From contig CP060221.1 of NCBI GenBank assembly GCA_023898405.1, positions 682,001 to 746,000 on the forward strand: a stretch of DNA of 64,000 bases, in the 5' to 3' direction. A program made the position numbers and the translations under genes. Of the stretch, positions 54,128 through 63,290 are shown one piece after another (position 1 is the first letter of the stretch; each line of letters begins with the position of its first letter). Under the pieces are notes generated by a model. That model saw only the letters and a list, made by a program, of their open reading frames with translations, was not told the origin of the DNA and searched no databases. The stretch is from Myxococcales bacterium. Its GTDB lineage: Bacteria > Myxococcota > UBA727 > JABDBI01.

Positions 54128-54728
54128 TAATCCTCCGTAAATCTCTTCTTTCTGACCAAGGCTTCATACAGCTGCAATAAAAATAACTCAAGCGGCCCAG
54201 GAAGCTCTGCCGGATAAATTGGCCAAGTATCTGTGTTTATTTTAACAAATAAGCTTCTGGTCTAATCCAAGCTCCGACTTGCCTAACCTCATAGGGCATG
54301 CTACAAGGTTCCGGTGAAAATTTAACCCTCGAGTAAAGCGCTCGTAGAAGACCCGTCTATTTATTTAGATAAGCTTCGAATGGTTCGGTCAAAGCGCTTG
54401 TTGCGATCCGGTAGGCAGACTTTTTAGCCCACCCACAGAGGATCTTTAAGAAATTGATAAACATAAAGTTGCGAGGAGCGGCTCGGTTAGCGTGAGAAAA
54501 TTGTATAAAGTGCGGATTTTATTCGCCGTGTGAGTTTAAGAGTGATGAGTGTTACCATTATTTGCTCAATATTCCGGACAGAATTTGGTACAACCTGGAC
54601 CTATTTATGGAGCAACTCGTTACTCAATAAGCTCGAAAGCCAAAAAAAGAGTGTAATCTTAGCTTTATCTAGTGCTCAGCTCTTAGCCTAATGGTTCGCG
54701 CAACCTATAAAGAAAGGGCCATATAGCC
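54128..54728. other. 600-bp non-coding region upstream of infA and RNase E/G
   Basis: I see no ORF with a ribosome site on either strand. Short features are visible: AAAGCGCT repeated as a direct repeat (54333 and 54390, itself with a palindromic AGCGCT) and a TTGATA at 54459 that could be a -35. It is likely that the leftward infA promoter lies in the first 150 bp and that much of the rest is a long 5' UTR of the RNase gene. Long structured leaders are known to autoregulate rne in other bacteria. I could not fit it to RNase P, tmRNA, SRP or 6S RNA by eye. Confidence 0.45.
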
Positions 54729-56852
54729 ATGTCCAAAGAAATTATTATAAATGCCAGTATGGCAGAAGAAGTTAGAATCGCTATTTTAGAAAAAGGACGC
54801 TTGATTGATCTCGATATTGAAACATCTGTAAAGGCAAAACACAAGGGCAATATTTATAAGGGAATTATTTCCAATATAGAAGATGGGCTGGATGCCGCCT
54901 TTGTAGAAATTGGGGAAGAACGCCAAGCTTTCTTGCCTTTATCGGAGATCAGACCGAGTATCTATCCCGACAGTTTAAAGAATAAAAAGAAAGTAAAGAT
55001 TTCCGATGTACTAAGCCGCGGTCAAGAGGTTGTTGTCCAAGTAACCAAGGATGAAATTGGCACTAAGGGTGCTGCTGTATCAACATATTTGTCGCTGCCT
55101 GGACGATTCGTGGTATTGATGCACTCCGACGAAAGTGGCGGTGGGATTTCTAGGAAAATTGATTCTGAGTCGGCGCGTAGTGCTGCACGTGAGATGCTGT
55201 CGCGTTTAAATGTTCCCGAACACATGGCAGTTATTATTAGAACCGCAGGAATGAGCGGTACTAAGAGCGATCTTTTTCGAGATTTTCGCCTGCTTTGTGA
55301 AACTTGGCAACAGATTGATAAGGGCGCCCAGCTAGGACGTGCTCCTACACTCCTCTACCGTGAACCCGATATTGTTATTAGAACGATAAGGGATTATTTT
55401 TCTCCCGATGTTAGCCGAATTATTATTGATGACGAGGAAGAATACGAAGAAGCTCTTAATTATTTTCGCGAGTATATGCCCGATTTGGTGCAACTTTTAG
55501 ACCGTCATCGAAAACGTGAACCTATTTTTCATCACTACGGAATTGAAAAAGCTATTTCTGAGCTTTTTGATCGAGAAGTGAGGCTTCCTTCCGGCGGCTA
55601 CGTAACCATCGAACAAACTGAGGCTTTGGTCTCTATCGATGTGAACTCAGGAAGTTCAACCAAGGAAGAGGATCATGAAGCCACCGTTTATAAAACCAAC
55701 CTTGAAGCTGCTGATGAAATTGCTCGTCAACTTCGTTTAAGAGATATGGGCGGTATCGTTGTTATCGATTTTATTGATATGGTTTCTCGTTGGCATCGTC
55801 GCGATGTTGAGCGCCGCCTAAGAGACCTGATGCATAATGATAAAGCACGCGTAAAACTTGGTCGCATTAGCGAAAATGGAATTTTGGAACTTACTCGCCA
55901 ACGTTTGCGTCAGTCTCATAGCATGATCAGCAGAGTTATCTGCTCTAGTTGCGGTGGAACCGGGAGGGTACGCGATGCTCAAGGTCTCTCTTTGGCAGCT
56001 CTTCGCCGTATAGCAGGTTATCTTGCTAAAAAACGTGTACAACTTTCCAAGTTAACGGTAAAAGCCCCCGTAGAAGTTGCCAATCTGCTTAACAATAAAA
56101 AGAGAAAAGATCTGCTCGCTCTTTCTGAAAGTTATGAACTAGAAATTGAAATTCTAGGAGACATTAAACTGAGCGAATCACAAATTGAATTTTCCGAAGA
56201 GCGGCGTGGCTATGCTGGCCTGCGGGCAAAAACCCCAAGTCGAGAGTACTGGGATAATCAAGAGCAATCATCCCACAATCGACGTTCTAAGAATAGTTTT
56301 GGATCGGGTGAAAGTCACAATAAAAACAGACACGATTTTCCTCCCCCATCGATAGGTCCAGTACCGACTTTGATCGAAATCGATGAATGCGAAAAAGCGC
56401 TCGATGTAGATCTGCAACAGCAAGCAATAAGCAAAGAAGAAAGCGTAAATCATTTCGATGATCCCTTGACAGAGGCCTTATTTGGAATGGCTCCATCTGA
56501 AAATTTAGAGGACTTACTCAAACGTATTGCTCCCGAAAGCACCATAGGTGATGATGTTCATGAAGAGCGCCCTGAAATTGTTTTTAATGGAGATCAGGCA
56601 ATTGATATAGATATGCTTGATGAAGAGTATAAAAGCCCTCTAGCCTCTGAAGATACTACTTCGGCTCAAGAAAAATCTGCTCAATCGGAGCGCCGCCGCT
56701 CCTCTTCTCGAAGAAGAAATTATCGTTCTCGTAAACTCCAAGCTCATCGTAATAACGATAAATATCTTGCGAGTCATAAGGCGTCTTCTTCGGAGCAAGG
56801 GCCAAAATCTGACCCAAATAGTAAAGATAAAAATGAAGGTTTGAACAAATAA
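54729..56852 (+). CDS. Ribonuclease E/G
   Basis: 707 residues. It initiates mRNA decay and processes rRNA/tRNA. The S1 domain is at ~37-130 and the RNase H-like and 5'-sensor region at ~130-280. The catalytic DNase I-like region is 'EALVSIDVNSGSSTKEEDHEATVYKTNLEAADEIARQLRLRDMGGIVVIDFIDM' (Asp pair). The zinc-link is 'CSSCGGTGRVRD' near ~415. Residues ~500-707 are an acidic then Arg/Ser-rich disordered tail (ERRRSSSRRRNYRSRK), shorter than the E. coli RNase E scaffold. It could bind RNA or partners. It is followed 16 bp later by a coiled-coil gene. Confidence 0.9.
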   Translation: MSKEIIINASMAEEVRIAILEKGRLIDLDIETSVKAKHKGNIYKGIISNIEDGLDAAFVEIGEERQAFLPLSEIRPSIYPDSLKNKKKVKISDVLSRGQEVVVQVTKDEIGTKGAAVSTYLSLPGRFVVLMHSDESGGGISRKIDSESARSAAREMLSRLNVPEHMAVIIRTAGMSGTKSDLFRDFRLLCETWQQIDKGAQLGRAPTLLYREPDIVIRTIRDYFSPDVSRIIIDDEEEYEEALNYFREYMPDLVQLLDRHRKREPIFHHYGIEKAISELFDREVRLPSGGYVTIEQTEALVSIDVNSGSSTKEEDHEATVYKTNLEAADEIARQLRLRDMGGIVVIDFIDMVSRWHRRDVERRLRDLMHNDKARVKLGRISENGILELTRQRLRQSHSMISRVICSSCGGTGRVRDAQGLSLAALRRIAGYLAKKRVQLSKLTVKAPVEVANLLNNKKRKDLLALSESYELEIEILGDIKLSESQIEFSEERRGYAGLRAKTPSREYWDNQEQSSHNRRSKNSFGSGESHNKNRHDFPPPSIGPVPTLIEIDECEKALDVDLQQQAISKEESVNHFDDPLTEALFGMAPSENLEDLLKRIAPESTIGDDVHEERPEIVFNGDQAIDIDMLDEEYKSPLASEDTTSAQEKSAQSERRRSSSRRRNYRSRKLQAHRNNDKYLASHKASSSEQGPKSDPNSKDKNEGLNK

Positions 56853-56868
56853 GGAAAAGGAAGTTGAC

Positions 56869-57690
56869 ATGATGGTCATAGTTTTTGTAGTTGTGGTGGC
56901 CTTGGCCCTTATGGCGATCGTATCGCTATGGCAAGCTGCCAATAAAGATAAAAAGCTCCTAAGGCAAGCTCAAGAAAAGACTTTGCTTCTTGAAGAAAAA
57001 ATAGGTGACTCACGCAAGGAATTGAAAAAAAGCAAAGAAGAGTTGGAAAGAGCCAAAACTGCCCTTGTTGAAGCTCGTGAACTTACTAAAAAGAAGTTGC
57101 GTAGACAAAAAGAACATGATCATCACTCAAATAATGATAAAGAGGCTGTTATGACCGAAAAAATAATGAATGAAGATAATGATAAAGCGCTCAGCGCATT
57201 GGAATCGCAGATAGAACAGCTTAAGAAAGAACAAGAGCAAAGCGAAGAATTGATTCGTGCACAGTGTGAACAGGAACTCAATAAGAAATTAGAAGCTGCC
57301 CACAGCGAATCAGATGAGCTCAAGAAAAAAGTGAATGAACTCCAAGAAGAAGTTAAAAAACAAAAACGCCTCTTGCGTCCGGAAGGAAACAAAATTGATT
57401 TGAAAACCTTGCCAGATGAAGCTGCGGGAGAGTTTGCTCGTCTCTACAGAAAAACAGAACAACTTGAGCGCCTGCATGGAGCTGCTCGCGCAAAACTGCT
57501 TCTTGCTCAGGAAAAATTTACCGATTTGCAAAAGCGATATTTTTCTGTTTGTCGTGAACTTGCTGTCTCGGCTGGTAATGACGAAAACATTGATCTCAAA
57601 GAAGCCCGCGACGTTGCAGAAAAAATTGTAGTCAAACACGAACAGGAAAATGGTGATCAAGCACCAAATCCTGCAGAAAATCAAAACTAG
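56869..57690 (+). CDS. Membrane-anchored coiled-coil protein of unknown function
   Basis: 273 residues. One N-terminal membrane helix (~2-22, MVIVFVVVVALALMAIVSLW) is followed by two long coiled coils (~28-90 and ~110-175) very rich in Lys, Glu and Gln (for example ELKKKVNELQEEVKKQKR). A conserved-looking C-terminal helix follows ('DEAAGEFARLYRKTEQLERLHGAARAKLLLAQEKF'). AGGAAG precedes the ATG. It is co-transcribed with RNase E/G, so it might anchor or organise that enzyme at the membrane. That is an inference from context only. A strong terminator follows. Confidence 0.72.
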   Translation: MMVIVFVVVVALALMAIVSLWQAANKDKKLLRQAQEKTLLLEEKIGDSRKELKKSKEELERAKTALVEARELTKKKLRRQKEHDHHSNNDKEAVMTEKIMNEDNDKALSALESQIEQLKKEQEQSEELIRAQCEQELNKKLEAAHSESDELKKKVNELQEEVKKQKRLLRPEGNKIDLKTLPDEAAGEFARLYRKTEQLERLHGAARAKLLLAQEKFTDLQKRYFSVCRELAVSAGNDENIDLKEARDVAEKIVVKHEQENGDQAPNPAENQN

Positions 57691-57714
57691 TCAAGCCTGT
57701 TGCTTGGTTTTCAT

Positions 57715-57739
57715 AACCCCAGTCTGCCTGGGGTTTTTT
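57715..57739 (+). terminator. Strong rho-independent terminator
   Basis: AACCCCAG (57715-57722) pairs with CTGGGGTT over a 5-base loop, followed by six T. It lies 25 bp after the coiled-coil gene and ends the RNase E/G transcript. Confidence 0.9.
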
Positions 57740-57935
57740 CATATCGAATTTTTTCAGAGTTGATGGAATAACAATGGAGATTAATTGAAGAAAATAACTA
57801 CAATACTGAATTAATTGTTCATTTAAGGAATGGTCAACATTACTGCAAAATCCCCGCCTGTGCGAGGATGGAAAAAATAATATTTGCCAAAAATGATTTC
57901 AAAGGTCAGCCTGGAATGTGCAGCATAAAAATAAT

Positions 57936-58931
57936 TTAAAGATTGGTATTTTGATAAACCGCTTTTTCGATAATACACATTGGATCTGAAGTTTTTTGTG
58001 ACTTAAGAAATATATCGCACTGCAATAATCTCGTCAGACGGTTGATATGAAAGTTGATCGTGCGCTGTTTAGAAACTTTGAGCATCCAATTAAAACGATC
58101 TCCAAAAACTGATACTTCCTTTCGAATATCCCACTCAGGCAGTCCCCTTTCGAGGCAATCACGAATATGAACCAGCACTCTAAACTGCCAGACCAAAACA
58201 CCTAAAAATTTAAGAGCATTCTCTTGCCGATGACGGAGTTTGGTTAATTCTTTAAGGGAATCATCGAGATTTCCCTCCGATATCATACGCGCCAGCCGAA
58301 AAACATCGAGCATGCCATCACCGATCACATTCTGTGCGATTTCTTCGAGCGTTGGTTGTTTGTTCTCATACATCAACGAAAGTTTATCTAAGGCTGACTT
58401 GATAGCCAATATGTCTCCTTCTAGACTTAACTGCAAAAATACGGCTGATTCATGATCGATAGTCACTCCCAAATGTTCAGCCTCTTTTTGAATAAATTTC
58501 ACCATCTCTTTTTCATTTAACGGCTCAAATAAAAACAAATATTTTTTTTCCAAAAGAAAACTAAACAATTTATTACGCTTATCTTGCTTATTAAAAACTA
58601 AAATAAATACAGAGAATTCTGAAGGATTAGTTATATAATCAATTAAATTTTTTGCATCGTTAGCGTTAATTTTTTCTGCATCATGAAGCTCAACAAATTT
58701 TTTGTCGCCCAAAAAAGGAATGGTTTTTAGTGTACCAACAACCATATCTGGTTTATCTTCTTGTGCTCGATAGCGATAATAATTGAGTCCATCTTGATCA
58801 CTTTTTTGACTAAAAGCACGGATGGATGCCAAAGCTTCATCGATAAGGGCCCTTTCGCTTCCGGCAAAAGCTATTATTTTGGGAAGACTAGATTTTTTGA
58901 TATATTGTTTTATTTGTTCCATGGCAATCAT
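57936..58931 (-). CDS. holA: DNA polymerase III delta subunit
   Basis: 331 residues from the ATG at 58931, with GAGGTG upstream. An in-frame ATG 18 bp earlier overlaps that site. It is a clamp-loader subunit that opens the beta clamp. An N-terminal AAA-like domain (~1-140, 'LPKIIAFAGSERALIDEAL') lacks a Walker A, as is normal for delta. 'VVGTLKTIPFLGDKKFVELHDAEK' is the HolA N-domain core, and the helical lid and collar (~205-330) include 'IGDGMLDVFRLARMISEG'. The 245-bp gap downstream holds a small ATCC..GGAT hairpin (57850-57869). Divergent from tatD, with a 42-bp gap. Confidence 0.85.
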   Translation of the reverse strand: MIAMEQIKQYIKKSSLPKIIAFAGSERALIDEALASIRAFSQKSDQDGLNYYRYRAQEDKPDMVVGTLKTIPFLGDKKFVELHDAEKINANDAKNLIDYITNPSEFSVFILVFNKQDKRNKLFSFLLEKKYLFLFEPLNEKEMVKFIQKEAEHLGVTIDHESAVFLQLSLEGDILAIKSALDKLSLMYENKQPTLEEIAQNVIGDGMLDVFRLARMISEGNLDDSLKELTKLRHRQENALKFLGVLVWQFRVLVHIRDCLERGLPEWDIRKEVSVFGDRFNWMLKVSKQRTINFHINRLTRLLQCDIFLKSQKTSDPMCIIEKAVYQNTNL

Positions 58932-58973
58932 AGTTCTAGAACACCTCATTTAAGCAAAAAGGCAAGTGGGATA

Positions 58974-59738
58974 ATGATCATCGATAGTCACTGTCATATT
59001 CATGATGAAAAATTTAATAGCGATCGTGATGAAGTAATAAAACGGGCGCAGGACGAAAATATCACTCATCTCATCACCATTGGATGCGATATTTTTACCA
59101 CCGAAAAAGCTCATGCGGTGGCCGAACGCTATGAAAACATATATTTTTCTGCAGGTTTTCACCCCCATGAAGCGCAATTTCTGGATGATGAAAATTATCA
59201 AAAACTAAGAGAACTTGCCCAAGCTAAGAAATGTGTTGCCATTGGAGAGTGCGGACTCGATTATTACTACAATCATTCAAAACCCAAAGAGCAAGAAGCT
59301 GCTTTGGTAAAACAAATTGAGCTTGCCCATGAACTCGGTTTGCCGCTCATAATTCACTTGAGGGATGCTTTCGTTCCATTTATGGACATTATGGAGGCTC
59401 ATTTAAAAGAAGGACAAAAAGTTTTGATCCATTGCTTCAGCGGAAGCCTAGAAGAAGCACACATCCACATTGAATCAGGCTTTTATATTTCTCTATCTGG
59501 TATTATTACCTTTAAAAAACCCGGAGATTTACCGCAGGTCGCCAAAGAAATTCCCTTGGAAAAATTACTTATCGAAACGGACTGCCCTTATCTCGCTCCA
59601 CTTCCCTATCGGGGAAAAAGAAATGAGCCCCATTATATTCACCGTACTTTAGACGCAGTCGCGCAAGCCCGAGGAGAAACTCTAGAAATTATTGAAAATC
59701 AAATCTATCAAAACACTCTAGATTTTTTTAATATCTAA
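58974..59738 (+). CDS. tatD: TatD family metal-dependent hydrolase/DNase
   Basis: 254 residues from the ATG at 58974, where MIIDSHCHIHD begins as in the family. A much longer frame upstream overlaps holA and is not used. The TIM-barrel metal ligands are visible: H6/H8 (DSHCHIHD), Glu in GECGLDYYY, His in IIHLRDA, His in HCFSGS and Asp in ETDCPYLAP. It is probably a 3'-5' exonuclease or quality-control DNase. AAAAAGG lies upstream. Its tail overlaps the convergent gene at 59718 by 21 bp. Confidence 0.92.
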   Translation: MIIDSHCHIHDEKFNSDRDEVIKRAQDENITHLITIGCDIFTTEKAHAVAERYENIYFSAGFHPHEAQFLDDENYQKLRELAQAKKCVAIGECGLDYYYNHSKPKEQEAALVKQIELAHELGLPLIIHLRDAFVPFMDIMEAHLKEGQKVLIHCFSGSLEEAHIHIESGFYISLSGIITFKKPGDLPQVAKEIPLEKLLIETDCPYLAPLPYRGKRNEPHYIHRTLDAVAQARGETLEIIENQIYQNTLDFFNI

Positions 59739-60581
59739 CAACTCACACCCCAACATAAAAAAATATTCTTTTAGGTGGGGCAGCCTCAGTTCATCCATCG
59801 AGTAACATTTGCTCGATGGAAATAATTTTCTTGCATCGGCTATATAAAACCTTAGGTGAGATGCGGGATATTTAAGTGAAAATTTTTCCATCCACTTCAT
59901 CCATTCAGACAACTGACTAAGCTCTTCTTTCATCGGATCAATAACCAAGTAACCAGCATTATGATCTCGTATCACGATTGCAACATGAAAACCCCAAAAC
60001 CGCCCATCTACATACAGATCGCCAAGAGCAAAAACCTTAAAAATATCCTGCTGCTCTATCCCAGCCTTTCTCAACAAGTAATGAACATGAAGGGCCCGTG
60101 CAAAACAAAAACCTATCTGCATCGTGGGATCAATTTCATACTGACGTTGCATTATTTTTTGAGAAAATTCCTTGGCAGATTGCAATGACTCTTGCGCAAT
60201 CGAGCGATGATCTAAAAAATTTTGATAATTATTTTTTTGAAACAATTCTAGACGTGGGAACTCTGAATTATTGTTTTGCTTAATGCACCCTGCGAAAAAA
60301 TTATTTTTTTCTCTAAACAACTCTTTATTACTTTCATCATGCTCCTGCGTATTCCACTTTTTTTCAATAGTATCTATTTCCGATTTATAAGTTGCAAACA
60401 AATCGTGACGACTTTCATCAGTAATCTCTGGTTGCATAATATATTCTTCGTTTAAAAATTCTGTGATCACTGTCCACATTTTTGTAAATTGATCTTCACA
60501 GAAATCTTGTGCTCTCAAAAAATTAGCTAGAAATAAAAACAAAAAAAATAATGTTTGACGATGAAAATTAGCAATGTTCAT
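59718..60581 (-). CDS. Secreted protein with transglutaminase/protein-glutaminase-like Cys-His-Asp triad
   Basis: 287 residues. The signal peptide (~1-24, ends FLRAQ) is followed by a helical, charged pro-region or N-domain (~25-150). The putative catalytic core has C159 in GFCFARALHVHYLL, H199 in FWGFHVAIVIRD and D215 in YLVIDPMKEE. The order and spacing match papain/transglutaminase-like folds such as bacterial protein-glutaminases. The C-terminus has Cys near SSKCYSMDE and LGCEL. GGAG precedes the ATG. It could be an extracellular or periplasmic protein-modifying enzyme. Substrates are unknown. Confidence 0.6.
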   Translation of the reverse strand: MNIANFHRQTLFFLFLFLANFLRAQDFCEDQFTKMWTVITEFLNEEYIMQPEITDESRHDLFATYKSEIDTIEKKWNTQEHDESNKELFREKNNFFAGCIKQNNNSEFPRLELFQKNNYQNFLDHRSIAQESLQSAKEFSQKIMQRQYEIDPTMQIGFCFARALHVHYLLRKAGIEQQDIFKVFALGDLYVDGRFWGFHVAIVIRDHNAGYLVIDPMKEELSQLSEWMKWMEKFSLKYPASHLRFYIADARKLFPSSKCYSMDELRLPHLKEYFFMLGCELLDIKKI

Positions 60582-60652
60582 GAGAGCTCCGCTTTTTTAC
60601 TAAACTATGGCCGAGTCAAAAATGTTTCATTGCTGTTTGAAATGGAGAAAAT

Positions 60653-60958
60653 ATGAAAAAAACAATTTCATTAGCAGCACTTGCCGTATCTGCGTCGAAT
60701 TCTTTTGCGCTTTTAGCTCCTTTGCCAGCTAACTACGACTACAAAAACTACTGCCTTTCTGTTTATCATAGAAATGACAACAGTGCTCTTGCTGGAAACT
60801 GCGATGAAACAGCAAACAACCAAACATTAAATCGAACTCTTCAGGAAAATGGCTGTGCCGATGGACAAATCTCTATCACTACCTTCAAACGACCTGATCA
60901 AGAAAGATTCCCTATAGAAATTGGTTCATGCCTTCCCCCTAATGCGGTTCAGCTTTAA
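60653..60958 (+). CDS. Small secreted cysteine-containing protein of unknown function
   Basis: 101 residues. The signal peptide (MKKTISLAALAVSASNSFA) leads to a ~80-residue mature protein with four Cys (NYCLS, GNCDE, NGCADG, GSCLP), probably two disulfides. It is rich in Asn. GGAG precedes the ATG. It is divergent from the glutaminase-like gene by 71 bp. A GCGGTCAC/GTGACTGC hairpin (60980-61015) follows the stop. I recognise no family. Confidence 0.65.
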   Translation: MKKTISLAALAVSASNSFALLAPLPANYDYKNYCLSVYHRNDNSALAGNCDETANNQTLNRTLQENGCADGQISITTFKRPDQERFPIEIGSCLPPNAVQL

Positions 60959-61059
60959 CTTATTAAACGAAATATCCTTGCGGTCACAAGTGCTTTAACA
61001 ATGACGCGTGACTGCATGTTCTTAATGAAAAATTTTCACAATAAAGCAAGAGGTTCATT

Positions 61060-62187
61060 ATGAGTAATTTTAACTACTGGCCTTACGATGAAGTATCGCT
61101 CGAATCCTCTGCCAATCTCGATGATATTGTAGTGAAAACTCCGTGGCTTACAGCCACTACCAATAAAGCTCGATTCAGTCAGAGTCTTGTTCCATTTCTT
61201 AGCAGTAAACTGCATGGCAAAAGTTTGAGTCCTCAAGATATACCGGCAGTAAATGAATTCTTTAAACATTTCCATCAACTACCTTTTGCATATATTTTGC
61301 CCACACCAAAACTAAGTCACTCACTCGATGCTCATCACATAAAAGATCAATGTCTATTGCACGAAAATATCAAAGAAATTCTAAGCCAGGCGCTCAAGAC
61401 ACCTCTTGCTGATGAACAGCCACTATCATGCATTGAAGTTGAGTCAGTGCTGCACATAATAGATCGAAACGATTGGCAATGGGATCATGAAGGTGCAATA
61501 GCCTTTGCCACTATCAACAACTCAGTTCATCCGGAAAGTTTGTTTAGCATTGCTCGTAGATTTCATCTGCTCGAGTTAATAGAAAACGATAGTGGAAAAA
61601 AAGATTTTCAAAGCATAAAAAAATTTGCGGGTGAGCAATTTTTAAATGCCATTGCTCGCGTTGTGAGGCAAAATCATTACGTAACCTTGCACTGTCAAAA
61701 AGCTTTGCTGCCAGCTCTTTTACTTGCTCAATCCGCATCAGCACATGTGCAAGAGTTTATCGATGAAGAAAGAGACCACGATAAAATTTTATCCAAAGCC
61801 CTGCGTCATCTCGGATTCGAACCCAATGAAATTCCAGTCATGAGCGAAACAAAAGCGCTTATGTTGGTATTACATTATTGTGCTCATCGAAATTTTTTGG
61901 CTTTTACTATGGCTATCGATGCTTTTGAAAGAAGCAATTATCAAGAAGTAGATCCCATGGCGAAGCTGTTAGAAGAAAAAGGTTTTAATGATTCTGCTCG
62001 ATTTATAAACCTTCATATGAAGATCAATGACGAGGGTGGTCATGAAAATGTCGCACTAAATTTTCTTCAACATATGGATCTTTGTTCTCCACATTATGCG
62101 CAAGAAGCTTTGCGGCTCATGGAACTTATTTCTCTATTAATGTGTTCTATTACCAAGAGTACTTATCGCTCTTTACTGGTCACATAA
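61060..62187 (+). CDS. Putative diiron (heme-oxygenase-like or ferritin-like) oxidoreductase
   Basis: 375 residues, soluble, no signal peptide. Helical throughout. Two carboxylate/His clusters could bind two irons: E236/E237 and H240 in FIDEERDHDKIL, and H319, D324/E325, H328 in NLHMKINDEGGHENVA. The second resembles the LHxExDxxH helix of heme-oxygenase-like diiron enzymes. AGAGG precedes the ATG. It is followed 53 bp later by a type III polyketide synthase and a methyltransferase, so it may oxidise or hydroxylate their product. The family assignment is by motif only. Confidence 0.45.
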   Translation: MSNFNYWPYDEVSLESSANLDDIVVKTPWLTATTNKARFSQSLVPFLSSKLHGKSLSPQDIPAVNEFFKHFHQLPFAYILPTPKLSHSLDAHHIKDQCLLHENIKEILSQALKTPLADEQPLSCIEVESVLHIIDRNDWQWDHEGAIAFATINNSVHPESLFSIARRFHLLELIENDSGKKDFQSIKKFAGEQFLNAIARVVRQNHYVTLHCQKALLPALLLAQSASAHVQEFIDEERDHDKILSKALRHLGFEPNEIPVMSETKALMLVLHYCAHRNFLAFTMAIDAFERSNYQEVDPMAKLLEEKGFNDSARFINLHMKINDEGGHENVALNFLQHMDLCSPHYAQEALRLMELISLLMCSITKSTYRSLLVT

Positions 62188-62240
62188 AAATAATTTTCAT
62201 TATTTGTTTGTTAAAGAGAAAATTTCTTCACGGAGTTACT

Positions 62241-63290
62241 ATGCCTCACCTCGTAGGGCTTGAATGCTCCTTTCCAGCATATTGCTATTCACAAGAACAA
62301 ATATCTGAGCTTTTGATTCAAGAGTCACGCAATAAACAAACTGTTATCAAAAAAATTCACACTTCAGCTTTGGTGCAACATCGCGCTTTGTGTTTACCAA
62401 TCGATCATTATCCCAAGCTCACAGGTATTAAAGAGCGCATGCATTTATGGCAAAAAATAGCATTAGATTTGAGTTATCAATGTATTAATAAACTTTTTAA
62501 AAACTTAAATTTTAATCCTTTGGATATAGGACATTTCTTTTTTACTTCGATAACCGGTATGTCAGCTCCTTCATTGGATGCATTATTGGTAAACAGGTTA
62601 AAACTTTCCTCTTCGATCAAACGCACTCCCATCTTTGGACTGGGATGTTTGGGAGGTGCCGCACTTTTGTCTCGAGCTGCTGATTACCTTAGAGCTTACC
62701 CTAATGAGCTTGCTTTGGTACTCGCTTTGGAACTTTGCAGTCTGACCTATCAAAAAAGTGATTTATCCATGGCTAATATTGTTGCAACAGGATTATTTAG
62801 CGATGGGTGCGCTGCTTTATTATTGGCTGGAGATAAACATCCTCTCTCTAAAAATTCCATTTTTAAAATTATTGATTCTCATCAAGTATTTTTTTCAGAA
62901 TCAGCTAACATTATGGGGTGGAGCATCGAAGATACAGGTTTTAAAATTATTCTTTCAAATGGTGTTCCCGAAATTGCTCGTGTTGCCATTCCTCATGCAA
63001 GCGATAGATTTCTTGAACGACATCAACTGAAACGAGAAAATATCGACCACTGGATCGCTCACCCAGGAGGCCCCAAGGTGATTAATGCTCTTGAGGAGGG
63101 ACTGGGAATTCCATCAAATGCTCTTCGTCACACAAGAGATTCCTTGCTCGAGTTAGGAAATATGTCGTCTGTTTCAGTACTCAACGTTTTACAAAGAACC
63201 ATCAATGAAAAACCAAAAGCAAACGAGCATGCATTGCTCTTTGCTATGGGACCAGGTTTTTGCGCGGAAATGGTGTTGATGCAATGCTAA
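62241..63290 (+). CDS. Type III polyketide synthase (alkylresorcinol/alkylpyrone synthase-like)
   Basis: 349 residues from the ATG at 62241, with CGGAG upstream. A longer frame overlapping the previous gene has no site. It condenses malonyl-CoA onto an acyl starter. The Cys-His-Asn triad is intact: C136 in IFGLGCLGGAALLSRA, H274 in HWIAHPGGPKV and N307 in LGNMSSVSVLNVL. The GLGCLGGA context matches bacterial PKS18/SrsA/BpsA-type enzymes that make long-chain pyrones and resorcinols, rather than plant-type chalcone synthases. It overlaps the ICMT-type gene by 7 bp. Confidence 0.88.
   Translation: MPHLVGLECSFPAYCYSQEQISELLIQESRNKQTVIKKIHTSALVQHRALCLPIDHYPKLTGIKERMHLWQKIALDLSYQCINKLFKNLNFNPLDIGHFFFTSITGMSAPSLDALLVNRLKLSSSIKRTPIFGLGCLGGAALLSRAADYLRAYPNELALVLALELCSLTYQKSDLSMANIVATGLFSDGCAALLLAGDKHPLSKNSIFKIIDSHQVFFSESANIMGWSIEDTGFKIILSNGVPEIARVAIPHASDRFLERHQLKRENIDHWIAHPGGPKVINALEEGLGIPSNALRHTRDSLLELGNMSSVSVLNVLQRTINEKPKANEHALLFAMGPGFCAEMVLMQC

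Noticed and set aside
58761..58973. 70-residue N-terminal extension of TatD
   Set aside because: It overlaps holA on the other strand, has no TatD similarity, and the family start MIIDSHCH is at 58974.
62082..62240. 53-residue N-terminal extension of the type III PKS
   Set aside because: It overlaps the upstream gene in another frame. A CGGAG ribosome site fits the ATG at 62241.
52365..63290. Phenylpropanoid-like pathway: PAH, tyrosine lyase and chalcone-type synthase
   Set aside because: The lyase has the Ser-His histidine-lyase selectivity pattern, and the PKS context matches alkyl-pyrone enzymes. The genes are also far apart.
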